From Novakomyces olei (Eukaryota > Ascomycota > Novakomycetes > Novakomycetales > Novakomycetaceae): a stretch of 64,000 nt of DNA. The notes beneath the pieces were generated by a model, which ran no database searches, was not told the origin of the DNA, and saw only the letters and a program-made list of their open reading frames with translations. Of this stretch, positions 1 through 10,946 are shown one piece after another; within the stretch, counting starts at the first letter, position 1, and every line of letters starts with the position of its first letter. A program made the translations under genes and the position numbers. The stretch is from assembly GCA_016906335.1 (NCBI GenBank), contig JADEYG010000007.1:1938001-2002000 (forward strand), written 5' to 3'.

Positions 1-1
1 A

Positions 2-3000
2 ACCACGTTCTTGCTCGTGCTCACAGGCGTAACTTACACGGCGGAAAACAATGACGTGTTTGACGATAGCCCGGGGAATATGCCTCAGGCACTGCGGCAA
101 GCCTGGTCTGATCTCGAGTTCATTACTCGAGGTCCGAGGCCGTACAACTCGGAGTTTAATGCCGTTGTACGCGACTATATATTGAACCAGGCCAAGGAGG
201 GTACGTTGAGCGAGACATAATATGGATTTTTAAGCGTCTTTAGGAGGCTGGTTGATCTATTTACGCTCTTTTAAAAATATATTTCCTGTCTTTTTATCGG
301 TGGTTTTAGCCTTTTCTTTGAAAGCGTGTCTAACGGGTTAGTTGCCGTCAAGCACCGGGATGTTATAGTGGTTGATGACGTCAACACGACTGTACACATC
401 GACCGTATCCCCATACCCGCGGGCGGCAGTGTCCCGTACTCTGTTTTCCAGGGCGATAATATTCTCGTCAAGATCCCGGGGACGGGAGGGGTTAAGAACA
501 GCAACGACGCTGTTCTTTTATCTGCCCATTTTGGTACTTGACTCGTATTTATTACATACTTTTTCATTCATCCTAATTCTCGGAAGTATTGTTTTCTTTT
601 GCCTTTTTCGTAGCAAGCGCTTGTGGTTTTATCGGCTTGGTTTTGGGTTGGTTACATCTCGGGTTGGAACTATTACGACAATGCAATTTATTCAATCTAT
701 TTATTGCCCATTTTTTTTGTTCCATTTTTTCTATAATGATTTCTAACCACGAAATCAAGACAGTGTGAGCGTGTCTCATGGCACTACGGACGACGGAGCC
801 GGTGTTGCTTGCGTACTAGCTGTAAGTTTACAACAATAGTTTACAGCAACGTACAATTAAGTTACTAACACATTCTTTATTCTAGCTGGTCCGCCATTTA
901 GCAGCTAATCGTCCACATCGGGATATTGTAGTCAATATCAATAATGGGGAAGAAGACGGGCTGTTGGGTGCTAGAGCTTTTGCACAGCATCCACTTGCTC
1001 TCAATGTAACCAGTTTTGTTAACCTTGAAGGTGCTGGTGCAGGGGGCAAAAGCTTAATGTTCCGGTCTACAAATTATGCCACTACAAAGGCATATTTCCA
1101 GCACAATAGGGATCCATATGCTTTTGCTCTGTCTGCTGATTCCTTCCGATCGGGCCAAGTAAGGAGCGACACTGATTTCCGTATCTACTCCAGTTTAAAT
1201 GGGAAAAACACTCCTGGTGTCGATATTGCCTTCTTTGCTCCACGTGCTTTGTATCATACCCGGTCGGACAGCATAAACAACTTTTCCCCTTACAGTCTGC
1301 AACACATGTACAAGACTGCACTCAACACCGTGGCCAATTTGGCCAGTGGCAGTATCAAAAACGAATCATCAAAGGCTTTAGGTGGCTACTTTGCAGTGCT
1401 TGGATATTATGCGTACTTCAAGCAATCTATATTGCTCTTGGTGAACTTGGCCATGCTTATTGCCTGCCCTTGGATCCTCGGGTTAGGTGCACATGCAAGG
1501 CTTACCGCCCGAGGAAGAGTTTTGATCGGAAAGCTTGCGCTTTGTATTGTTCCTGTACTGGTGAATATTGCTGCGACAGTTATAATTGCTGCAATCTTGG
1601 GCGCAGTCTTGCCTGTTGTAAGTATAGCGGGGTTGATACATGAATGAATAAATATTTATTCGTTAAATTATTTAAATTATTTAAATGGCTTGAATTGTTC
1701 AGTTGTTCAATCGTTCAACCCTTTTTTTAATCTAATTTTTTATGATTATTTTATTTTATTTTATTTTATTTTAATTAACAAAAAATTGTTTTCCATTTTG
1801 ACTAACGCAATTGCAGTCTGCATATTCACACGGAATCGTTTTACTCGCATTCCTTTTAGTATTCAGCATATCAACGCTTCATGTGGGCATGAGAATAACA
1901 ACTAGCGCATTAAACATCAAAGGCTTAATGCTATCGGACGCCGAACGGGTGCTGACCTGGTTCATCGCCTGTTTTTGGTACGTTGCACTTTTTATTACAA
2001 GCATTGTTGCCCTGTCGAAGCGGTACGTTAGCTTGTATACGTTTACGTTTACGTACGCTGGCGCTTTTGTCGCGGCTTTAATCACGCTTATTGAGCCGGG
2101 AGTCGATTGCCGACTTGGCCCAGACTATTCGGTCTATCGCGAGGGCACTTCTTCACCGTCTGAGCGAAGCCCGCTTCTTACAACGCCCCGAGAAGGCGAT
2201 CAGCACCAGCAGGAGGAGGAGGAAGAAGAGCAAAATGATGGGAATGAACATGGGGAGTCGGCAGCAGCAGCTGGTAATAGTATTCTGACTCACCATCCGC
2301 CTCGGAAAATAGTCGAGTCATCCATTTACCGCGCTCTGGCTGGAGGATTATGGCTTATTAGGTTTGCTGTTATGGTGCCTTTGCCTCTTTTACTGATGCT
2401 TGATGTGGCATATTTTGCTGCATGCAAAGCTCTTCCACAAACTATAGCAGACGGCTCAAACCCAATGACTGGTGAGTTTATTTATTAAAATTACAATACT
2501 AAACTGCAGTCTTTCTCCTATTGAGTCTACTCTTGTCACTATCGCTCGTCAACACGGCTCCCTTCTTGTTCAGAATCCCACTTACACGGATTCTGCCAGT
2601 TTTGCTGTTTTCCGGAGTATCACTGCTCCTATATCTCAGCCTGGCAGCACCTTTCTCCGTTGCCACACCATTAAAAATCTTTTTTGAACAAAATATTCAT
2701 ATTAGCGACACTGGGGTGGATAATACCGTGTCCCTGTACGGACTTCCACACTATATCGAAGCACTTGCGGATTTCGTTCCCTCTGCCAATCATGCAGCGC
2801 TTTGTGAATCAACGCGTTACCGCGACAGACTCGTTGCTTGTCATTACAATGCCATTGCGCCACAATACTATACGAATGGATCTATCGACGAGTTGGTGGA
2901 CACTACAATTTCCGACAGGAATGGACTGGTAGACATGTCAATTTCTGCTCCACACTCAAAGATCTGCCAAGTCTCGTTTTCTGATCAAGTGCAATTGGAA

Positions 3001-3255
3001 AGCGAGGAGGGCGGCGGAGTGAGCAAGCGGCTTGACGCCATCAGGCTATGGCACCGTGCCTTTGGTGAAACGTTCAAGCTCTCCTTTGGAAAACGTCAAA
3101 ATATAGTTGTAAATGTGACTTGTCTGTTTGACGAGAATGCGGATGGCCAATTGCCTGCGCTGAACGAAGTCCGTGACTACGTTCCCAATTGGGCGCGTGT
3201 ATCAAAGTTCTCTACAGGACTGCTCAAAGTGACACGAACTTTTTCAGTGGCATAG
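2..3255 (+). CDS. PFF1: Vacuolar membrane zinc peptidase, M28 family (Pff1-like), 5' partial
   Basis: The gene enters from the left edge in frame at base 2. Exons: <2-200 or 204, about 310 or 325-533, 760-821, 886-1617, 1817-2471, 2510-3255 (TAG). All junctions after exon 2 keep phase; the exon 1/2 junction is uncertain. The N-terminal half is an M28 aminopeptidase domain. The HFDS metal site is rebuilt across the 533/760 junction, followed by the TTDDGAG aspartate motif, the NNGEEDGLLGA Glu-Glu pair and a late YHTRSDS histidine. The C-terminal half has many hydrophobic segments split by an acidic Glu-rich loop (about 2190-2270), then a lumenal tail. Peptidase first and membrane region second is the arrangement of fungal Pff1, a multi-spanning vacuolar membrane protease. 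Substrates are unknown. Family assignment is firm; only the extreme N-terminus is missing. Confidence 0.9.
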
Positions 3256-3619
3256 TCCCCACAATTTCCGCGTTGCACGAGGCCCAAAAGTATCATGGCA
3301 AATACGGGAATTAATATCTATTAATTTAGTGATTACAAATAATAAACAAGTCACACATTAAGTAGTCTTGACTTATTAACTAGCACTGAGGCGATAAAAC
3401 TGGATTAAATGATTTCTTTTACTCTGGCCCTTGTATACTCCAATTGTCTCTTTATCCAAACTTGTCTTTATGCAATCGTCTCTCTATGCAATCGTCTCTT
3501 TATCCATCGTCGTTATACATCCTACACTCTAACAGCACTTTGAAACATGGGCAATTTTAATATAATTACGAAATGCTTGGCAAACAAAGTTTAAAAGGAT
3601 ATCAACAGCTGTCCACTGC
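3256..3619. other. Convergent 3' intergenic space
   Basis: This AT-rich spacer separates the 3' ends of the Pff1-like gene and the uL2 gene. Around 3438-3507 it holds imperfect short direct repeats of a TGTCTCTTTAT / GCAATCGTCTCT type. No gene is visible. It probably contains both 3' UTRs. Confidence 0.6.
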
Positions 3620-4378
3620 TTAATCCTTGACCTTGCTGGTACCACGCAGCAGACCTGTCCGGCGAGCAGCAATAAGACCGGCCTTTTGACCAGCACTGGC
3701 AAAGCGGGAAATAGTAGACGCTTTACCAATATGTTGATGGTTACCACCACCGTGAGGATGGTCCACGGGGTTCTTGGCAACACCACGAGTGCGAGGCCAG
3801 TTGTTGCGCTTAGCCTTGGCCTTGTGCATAGCACGAGAAGCCTTGAGCATGGGCTTATCGATACGTCCACCGCCGGCAACCATTCCGACCATAGCACGAG
3901 CATTGCTGCTCACAATCTTTTTAGCACCAGACGGCAGCTTCAAACGGGTCTTTCCGTTCTCGTCGTGGCCGACAACGATAGCATAGTTGCCAGAGGCTCG
4001 GGCCAATGAGCCGCGGTCACCGGTCTTCTCCTCCACTGAGCTGATGATTGTACCCTCCGGCATAGAAGAAAGAGGCAACACGTTCCCAACGGACAACGAG
4101 GCCCGCTTTCCGCAGTAGACGAATTGGCCGGTGTACATTCCCTCGGCTGCGATGAAAAGCTCAGTTCGGATCTTGAAGCGGTAAGGATCACGGAACTGCA
4201 CTTTGGCCAGAGGAGCTCCACGACCAGAGTCATGGACGATATCTTTTACTACACCACGGATATATCCGTGCTTCTCAGCGAAATCGCGAGTACGTAAAAG
4301 GGCGGGGCCTTGTCGCAGACGCGTGTGCGCCTGGAAAATGCCGCCCGATTTGCGCTGCGCGCCAATTACACGACCCAT
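3620..4378 (-). CDS. RPL2: 60S ribosomal protein uL2 (L8/Rpl2)
   Basis: A single uninterrupted frame of 252 residues begins [15 protein letters not shown] and ends in a basic tail, matching full-length eukaryotic uL2. The strongly conserved C-terminal segment around [16 protein letters not shown] is intact; it lies near the peptidyl transferase centre, where uL2 supports subunit joining and peptide-bond formation. No intron is needed. The gene is head-to-head with the Est1/Smg7-like gene, and a telomere-like GGGTTAGG motif lies about 75 bp upstream of its start. Confidence 0.98.
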   Translation of the reverse strand: MGRVIGAQRKSGGIFQAHTRLRQGPALLRTRDFAEKHGYIRGVVKDIVHDSGRGAPLAKVQFRDPYRFKIRTELFIAAEGMYTGQFVYCGKRASLSVGNVLPLSSMPEGTIISSVEEKTGDRGSLARASGNYAIVVGHDENGKTRLKLPSGAKKIVSSNARAMVGMVAGGGRIDKPMLKASRAMHKAKAKRNNWPRTRGVAKNPVDHPHGGGNHQHIGKASTISRFASAGQKAGLIAARRTGLLRGTSKVKD

Positions 4379-4451
4379 TGTGTTTGGCTGTGGTTTGTAT
4401 GCACTCAGTGTGTCGTTGTGTTGTGTTTTGCAAAAGTGTGTGCGTGACTGT

Positions 4452-4469
4452 GGGTTAGGTTAGGGTTTA
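4452..4469. promoter_or_regulatory. Telo-box (TTAGGG-type) motif upstream of uL2
   Basis: GGGTTAGGTTAGGGTTTA is a degenerate telomere-type repeat, 74 bp upstream of the uL2 start codon. In many fungi Tbf1-like Myb factors bind such sites in ribosomal protein promoters. Use here is inferred from position and from recurrence at other genes in the window. Confidence 0.65.
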
Positions 4470-4577
4470 TGCGTTTAGTTTTTGTGTTGGTGCGAGTGAT
4501 GGTGGACGGGTATAAGTAATGTAACGTAACATGGGTAAGAAATCCAATCCTGCACTAGCAATATGGCCTATATATAT

Positions 4578-4598
4578 TAACCCTAGCCCTAATCCTAG
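4578..4598. promoter_or_regulatory. Second telo-box cluster in the uL2 / Est1-like promoter
   Basis: TAACCCTAGCCCTAATCCTA repeats a CCCTAA-like core three times with single-base variation. It lies midway in the 427-bp space between the divergent uL2 and Est1/Smg7-like genes, so it could serve either direction. It is a short promoter array, not a telomere end: unique genes flank it on both sides. Confidence 0.55.
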
Positions 4599-4805
4599 CA
4601 CAGTACGATATCATATGAACAGCGACCCGTTTTATGTATAATTATCAATTCTTTTACATTAAAAGGCAATAAGCGTTGACTGTAGTAGTAATAAACAAGA
4701 CGCGTTAGTGCGCGTAGAATTGCTGCTAAAGGCATTACATTCTGCTCTCCAACATTGAGCCGGAAAAGACTCGGCCGTCAAGTCTGTGTGTTTACACATT
4801 ATGAT

Positions 4806-6375
4806 ATGGAACAGTACCGTGTCGCGGTCCGCCGGTTCGGCCTCGACTCGGCTGCCGCGGCCATTTCGCTAGAACAGTACGCGTAGATTGCCGGCAGCAC
4901 CATTGTTCTAATTCCGCAGACTTAAAGAAAAGGTGGCCGATTCTGATAGCGCAGAGGCGTTTTGGCGGCAATGCTTACACTGGACATTGAGCGAGTACGG
5001 CTCTACTGCCCACTCGGTAAGTCTTGATTGTTAATTGTATACGTTAATTGTATACGTTTTGTGTGGGTTCGTTGTAGATTAAAACGGCCTTTTTATGCTT
5101 TAGTCAATCTTGTGCTATTCTTTGTCCCGAATGGGTTTGCTCATTCACTACTAGTTGCGCGGCCGCATTGTGCATAGACGCAAACTGATCTCGAGCGCTG
5201 TACGGTTTGCCCGTAATTGCCTCCAATTTTATCTCTATTTCCTTCAAAAACAGTACTGCCGCTTGCAACATGATTTTGCACCATGCACGATTGCGTGTAC
5301 AAGGGCTTTTGTGTCTGAATGTGACGAAGGCATTGCCCGCGTATTGCTTCGTCTTGGCGACATTTGCCGAAGCGTTGCCGGGTTTCTGTCACCAAGGAAC
5401 AATGTATGGGTTTCAAGAGCTGGTGAATGGTACAGCGCGGCAATAAGCGCCAGTCCTTTTCACGGATGGGCTTACAACCAGCTGGCTGTTTTGAAATGGA
5501 ACCAAGGCGGCCGCCTTGGCTGCCTTTATAATTTTGTGCTGGCCATTGCTATTTACGAGTCGCGTTTCAATTCGTCAGCATTAAAGCGCTCGGCTTTACG
5601 TGCAGGCGCAAGCAGTTCTAAAGCTAAGCTGACCAGAGCAAATTTCACGGCTGCTCTGCGACAGTGTCTTGTGCTCGCTGGCGAAAATAGTGGAGATTTA
5701 TTAGCACAGAGTATCGCTGTCGCTTATTTTGTGAGTGAGAGGCCGGAAGCAATTGCGGATCCAGGCCAAGGTTCGACGCTGGATGAACGAGCGACTTTGC
5801 CGGAGAGTACAAAAGCCTTTTGTCTAGAGTCTCTTACGTCGAGGCTGCATGATCGCTCAGTGGCAGTAGACGAGCTTTGTTTGGCGCTGAGCACATTATG
5901 CTGGATGGTTCGAGACACATCTGACCAGATTGTCGTCGCAGCAATGTCCCATCTGTTTACTGAAATGCTTTGCAGTCTGATTGGCGTATTACAACCCGCT
6001 GATGCTTGCAATGCCACCAATCCCTGGGCTGGCATTTCTCCTGCTGGTCGCCGGGTCTTGCCTGCTATTTTAGTAGCCGTCGTTTACCTGTCGCATGAAC
6101 CCGGGGAGGCAAAATTCAGCCCAAAGCTTGCAAAAAGCATATCAAATCTATTAAAGATCTTGGGCAAAGTACAGCAGAGCGATCAAAATACAGACTTGTG
6201 CTACAGACTTGGTGAATTACGTTACTTGAAAGGCCTGGCCAATGTACCAGAGCCTGCGTTTGCACATACAGATAAGCCTGGTCCATTAGAGCTTTTGCAT
6301 ACGCGGATCAGTCTCCTGGTAGCAGAAGCCTCAGCGCTTCTCCAGCTTTGGGAATGGCATGGCTGTGGAGAGTGA
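4806..6375 (+). CDS. Est1/Smg7-like protein (telomerase / nonsense-mediated decay family)
   Basis: Proposed exons 4806-4876, 4920-5016 and 5155-6375 give 462 residues; the first two are supported by splice signals and phase only. The signature is in the third exon: tandem helical repeats with SPFHGWAYNQLAVLKW followed by a long helix and NSSALKRSALRAG. This corresponds to the Est1/Smg5-7 motif in which a G-x-x-x-NQLA helix precedes a YxxxRSL-type helix. Family members either recruit telomerase (Est1) or bind phosphorylated Upf1 in mRNA decay (Smg5-7); the sequence does not show which applies. The protein is shorter than yeast Est1 (about 700 residues). An ATG at 4801 is out of frame. The gene shares a telo-box promoter with uL2. 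Confidence 0.65.
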
Positions 6376-7109
6376 TTGTGGAACGTTTATTATCTGACCC
6401 GAATATAATACCTGGCCATTACACAAATACGCTACAGTCGCCGATAAAAGCGGGAATTGTATATAAATGCCGTCGTGCTTATCAATTGCACAGTTGGCAG
6501 CCAATTCATCTTGCACACAAAAACAGGTTACGCACGTGACGCTAGTCACTACGCTTGTTGGTGCCGTACGTATCTAAATATTTTTAGCATTTAATCAAAC
6601 GCTATTACTCTGTTCTATTATATTTCACCCAATTTGACTCTACAGTATTACATAGCTTTTAATCACACTACAAAACAACGGATAATTTGCTCGGTGGGTT
6701 GTTTAAAGCTTTGTTGGTTGATAGACTTTTTCTATGCACGTATGTATAATAGACATACGTTAACTTTATATCACTGCATATTATATAACCCTAACTAACC
6801 CTATAGTTTAAGCAACTAGCCTATAATAAGGTTTAGCACGTTGCACCTGTCACCTCTGATACACATATTACATTATTATACACATATTACATTATTATAC
6901 ACATATTACATTATTACTTATCGGGTCGCAATCCTGGCTTAGAATATTCACGTCAAGCAGATCGCCATTTAATCACAATATAAAATTAAAAGAAACAGTT
7001 ACGACAGGGTAAAAAAGATTAGATTAGTGTTGAAAATAAAAACCCAATAATTCTAGTCATTTTCATTTGACGCCCTCTACCACTGCTCCCCATACCCGAT
7101 TCCCGGCAA
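6376..7109. other. Intergenic region with a 19-bp triple repeat
   Basis: The spacer contains the 3' end of the Est1-like gene and the promoter of the phosphoglycerate dehydrogenase gene. At 6861-6916 a 19-bp unit (ACACATATTACATTATTAT) is repeated almost three times without change. A telo-box lies at 6786-6804. No gene is visible. Confidence 0.7.
6786..6804. promoter_or_regulatory. Telo-box motif upstream of phosphoglycerate dehydrogenase
   Basis: TAACCCTAACTAACCCTAT carries two CCCTA cores about 305 bp upstream of the next start codon. Unlike most other copies in the window it lies between two genes on the same strand. Confidence 0.5.
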
Positions 7110-8519
7110 ATGTCGATCCCCGTTCCCGCAGAAAAACTCAACCAAATGTCTTTGTCGACGTCTCCGCCCGTGCAAACTTTCATCTACTCTACTTCGCCCA
7201 CTTCGCAGCAGGCAGCATTTGCCTCACGGCCGACTGGCCGTCGGCAGTCGACGTCTTTCCGGCAGTTGAAACCGTTCAACACTTCGGATATAAAAATTCT
7301 TCTGCTGGAAAATGTGAACCAAACGGCTCTCGATGCCTTTGACGGGCAAAACTATCAGGTCGAGTTCCTCAAGACTTCGTTGCCGGAAGAAGAGCTCATC
7401 GAGAAGATCAAGAGCGTCCACGTTATCGGCATCAGATCTAAGACAAAGCTAACACAGCGCGTTCTCCAGCACGCAAATAACCTGATTGTCATTGGCTGCT
7501 TCTGCATCGGAACCAACCAGGTAGACTTGGAGTACGCTGCTCACAGGGGCATTGCCGTATTCAACTCTCCCTTTTCCAATTCTCGCAGTGTAGCTGAACT
7601 CGTTATCGGATACATTATTACACTGGCGCGGCAGTTTGGTGATAGATCAATGGAGCTGCACAATGGCACGTGGAAAAAGGTGAGCAGTAAATGCTGGGAA
7701 TTGCGTGGGAAGACCCTGGGCATTGTAGGCTACGGGCATATCGGCTCTCAGCTCTCTGTGCTGGCAGAAGCCTTTGGCATGACTGTGCTCTACTATGACG
7801 TACTGCCTCTAATGGCGCTGGGCATGAGCAAACAGGTGACTAGTCTAGACGAACTGCTTTCCCGCAGTGATTTCGTTACAATGCACGTGCCAGAGCTGCC
7901 AGAGACACGAAACATGATCTCAACCGCTCAGTTTGAAAAGATGAAACAAGGCAGTTATATTGTCAACGCTTCAAGAGGCTCTGTAATCGATATTCCCGCT
8001 CTAATTGCTGCCCGCAAATCCGGACAGATTGCCGGAGCTGCTATCGATGTTTACCCTCAGGAACCGGCTGGCAATGGGCCTTTCTTCAACAACGACTTGA
8101 ACAAGTGGACGAGTGAGTTGGTGACGCTGCCAAACATTGTGCTTACACCGCATATTGGCGGATCAACGGAGGAAGCTCAGTCTATGATTGGTGTGGAGGT
8201 TAGCGACGCAATTGTGAGGTACGTAAACGAAGGCTATTCAATTGGATCCGTAAACTTTCCCGAGGTGGCTTTGCGCAGTTTGGCTCCCGAGGAAAATCAT
8301 GTGCGTATACTACTTGTGCACAAGAACGTGCCCGGTGTATTGCGCCAGGTCAATGAGATCTTTAAGGATAACAATATTAGAGCACAGTTTTCTGATTCCC
8401 GCGGGGATATCGCCTACTTGATGGCTGATATCTCGGACGTGACTGGTGACGCTATTCAGCGATTAAACGGCCGGCTCGAGAGTCAGCCGTACACTGTACG
8501 TGTACGGCTGCTTTACTAG
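7110..8519 (+). CDS. SER33: D-3-phosphoglycerate dehydrogenase
   Basis: An intronless frame of 469 residues encodes the enzyme that oxidises 3-phosphoglycerate to 3-phosphohydroxypyruvate with NAD+, the first committed step of serine synthesis in the cytosol. An approximately 60-residue Ser/Thr-rich leader precedes the catalytic core. The Rossmann motif GIVGYGHIGS is near residues 204-213, the catalytic Arg is in NASRG (about 289), the Glu is in YPQEP (about 318) and the His is in TPHIGGST (about 348). A C-terminal ACT domain (about 395-469, VRILLVHKNVPGVL) matches the serine-feedback site of fungal Ser3/Ser33. Length agrees with yeast Ser33 (469). All key residues are present. Confidence 0.97.
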   Translation: MSIPVPAEKLNQMSLSTSPPVQTFIYSTSPTSQQAAFASRPTGRRQSTSFRQLKPFNTSDIKILLLENVNQTALDAFDGQNYQVEFLKTSLPEEELIEKIKSVHVIGIRSKTKLTQRVLQHANNLIVIGCFCIGTNQVDLEYAAHRGIAVFNSPFSNSRSVAELVIGYIITLARQFGDRSMELHNGTWKKVSSKCWELRGKTLGIVGYGHIGSQLSVLAEAFGMTVLYYDVLPLMALGMSKQVTSLDELLSRSDFVTMHVPELPETRNMISTAQFEKMKQGSYIVNASRGSVIDIPALIAARKSGQIAGAAIDVYPQEPAGNGPFFNNDLNKWTSELVTLPNIVLTPHIGGSTEEAQSMIGVEVSDAIVRYVNEGYSIGSVNFPEVALRSLAPEENHVRILLVHKNVPGVLRQVNEIFKDNNIRAQFSDSRGDIAYLMADISDVTGDAIQRLNGRLESQPYTVRVRLLY

Positions 8520-8997
8520 TCGACCCCTGTTTAATGTACACGAAAATTCGACGGATGCGTATGGCCGAATCTATACAGACAGTCAGTTATTAAAATAATT
8601 AATTCTCTATATATATACATACATACCTTATATATATCCATACATACCTTATATATATATATATATATATATTTATTTATTTATCATACATAATATACAT
8701 ATATTTATACATTTAAACACATTTATTTCAAAATGTAGCGGAGGCAAATATGGAAATGACTACGTTGTATATTGAAACCAACGTATATTGAAACGCCAGC
8801 GTAACGCGGCTTCTACTGCTAATCAATTTGAAAGAGCACTGACACGACGAGTTTGCAGTATAAAAAAAGGGAATAAAGCCTTCTATGAGCGACGCATAAT
8901 TATAGCAAATCTACCACGCAACAATCATAGAAAATTACGTAAGTCCTTGATTCGCTACAGTGTTTACAAATTTGCATTATACTTAATACCACACTAT
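8520..8997. other. Convergent AT-rich spacer with TA microsatellite
   Basis: The spacer lies between the 3' ends of the SER33 and Rad23 genes. Around 8609-8710 it holds a degenerate TATATACATACAT / (TA)n / (ATTT)n stretch. An 89-codon open frame at 8788-9057 has no recognisable features and overlaps the Rad23 3' end, so it is not called. Confidence 0.6.
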
Positions 8998-10598
8998 TTA
9001 TTCCTCGGGCTCCTCATCGTCTTCGTGGCCATGTTCAAACAAAAAATTTGCCGCTAATTCTTCGTTTCTATCACACGCCACAAAGGCCATTGCAGCCATT
9101 TCCCGAGAGAAGCCAAGGTCCTGCAGCTATACACGATTAGCGTCTTGAAAATATAAATAATAATATGAAATTGGACCTACCCGTTGAACGGCCTCCATTT
9201 CCTCTGGAGAAATCATTACACGAGGCACTGCCAACTCTTCTCCCGCACCCTCACTCAAAAGCTGCAAGAACGCCTCTGGATTCTGGGAAATCAAAGTTGC
9301 CAGTTGAGGATTTGCCGAAGCCATTTGCTGCAGAATAGGCTCCAGCAGCTGAGGCTGCTGCTGGATCGCCTGGCGCAGCTGTTGAAACTGTGGCAGCTGC
9401 CGAATAGCTTCAAACTCCTCGAGTCCTCCTCCAGCGCCAGTAGCGGGAGCTCCAGCAGCGGGAGCTCCACCGTGGGCAGATTGGTTCCCGCCTTGAGCAG
9501 CAGCAGCGGCCTGTTCAAACAAGTTTCCTGACAAAGCCGGTTGTTGAGCAGGAGCAGTCTGCGGTTGAGAGACCTGTTCTTGCTGTCTCGAAGTAGGAGC
9601 AGGAGTATTTGCCTCAGGAGCATTAGCATTGGCATTAGCATTAGCATCAGCAGCAGCAGCTGCTGCAGCAGCAGCTGCTGCTTGATCCTGCAAAATGTTG
9701 TCTGGAATCCCGGTCAAAAGGTACTCGACTGCCCTGTCAGGGTTATTGAAGGCAGCCCGCATTGCACGCTCAGCTTCGCTCCGATCATAGCCCATTTCCA
9801 CCATATTATTAATTGCACTGTCGCGTTGAGAGCCTATAGCGAGGGCATTAGGATCATTGAAAGACGGAGCTGGTGCATTGGGCACAATGGGCCGTGAAAT
9901 CTGTGCTGCCGGTGTGGATGGCGTTTGAGCAGGAGCAGCGCGAGTAGAAGGAGGCTGAGAGACAGGAGCCTGCGCCGACGTTGAGGCTGGAGAAGCAGGT
10001 TTAGGAGTCGCGGTTGCAGGAGCAGCTTTAGGCTGGACATGTTATTATTTGCGCCATCAAAATCGAGATAAAAATGACCAAATGACATGAATGGATAACG
10101 AATAAGTGGATAGTTAAAGGAGAGGCAGATATTAAAAAAGTCGCAGATAATTAATCTAATAATTCATGAATAGGGGATGAAACCATTGACAAACATCAGA
10201 ACGCTCCTCCCAACTTACCTTTGAAACCATACAGACGATAAAGTCTTTCTCCTTAACATTATAGCTTTCCACCGACTTGTCGTTTGCCAAAACTTTGCCT
10301 GATAAAATTAGTAAAAAGTTCCTGCCAGAACGATTGAACAAGACTGTATTATTTCGTGATTGACTTCGGCCCAAATTGACTTTGTGGGATGCTACAAAGG
10401 GAATAGACTCACCAGAATAAATCAGCTTTTGGTTCGCCGCTGCATGGCCCTGCTCTTTTTCAATTTGCTCTTTAACTTTCTCGATCTGCAAAGTGTAAGA
10501 ATTGCTCCAGACAAAGCATAGACAAAGCTTACCGTACTCGCCGGATCAACTTCCAGCACAAACTTCTTCTGCGCTAAATCCTTGAATGTAAGCTTCAT
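8998..10598 (-). CDS. RAD23: UV excision repair / proteasome shuttle protein Rad23
   Basis: Five exons on the minus strand (10598-10533, 10485-10413, 10298-10219, 10032-9181, 9126-8998) join in phase to give 399 residues, the usual Rad23 length. Domains in order: N-terminal ubiquitin-like domain (MKLTFKDLAQKKF to FIVCMVSK) encoded by the three small exons; a Pro/Ala-rich linker; UBA1 (MVEMGYDRSEAERAM); an Ala-rich linker; the XPC/Rad4-binding domain (FEAIRQLPQFQQLRQAI to NPEAFLQLL); and UBA2 in the last exon (LQDLGFSREMAAMAF). Rad23 carries ubiquitinated proteins to the proteasome and stabilises Rad4/XPC in nucleotide excision repair. The 54-bp last intron must be removed to restore UBA2. UCH37 follows on the same strand 348 bp upstream. 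Confidence 0.96.
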
Positions 10599-10946
10599 GG
10601 CCGTCCAGTGTTTTGCTTGCTGACGCAAGTGTATGATGTACCACTATATATATGACACACGCATTAATGTATATCGCCGTTAAACGATTAAAGTATTAGA
10701 GTAAATACTAAATAATAAATATATTGAATGTATGCATATTGCACTATATTTTCGATATATTGAATGATGGAGAAGGAATCAATTATATATACAACTTGTA
10801 TAATACACCTAATTTGAAATATAATGTTCAGTACTCTATTGTAAAGGCAATCGATTAGAGTATGTACAAGTCGCTTAACAAACAAACATTTTTAGGCAAA
10901 GCTTACAAGCGCTCCATTACGCTTATAGCAATGAAAAAAAGTTGTC
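10599..10946. other. Promoter-side spacer of Rad23
   Basis: This 348-bp AT-rich stretch lies between the Rad23 start and the UCH37 stop, both on the minus strand. It shows TATA-like runs but no telo-box and no gene. Confidence 0.5.

Noticed and set aside
4578-4598. CCCTAA-like repeats suggesting a chromosome end or internal telomere.
   Set aside because: Each array has only two or three units and sits between intact housekeeping genes, repeatedly at promoters. This fits telo-box sites, not telomeric DNA.
8788-9057. 89-codon plus-strand open frame.
   Set aside because: It overlaps the last Rad23 exon on the other strand, which encodes a clear UBA domain.
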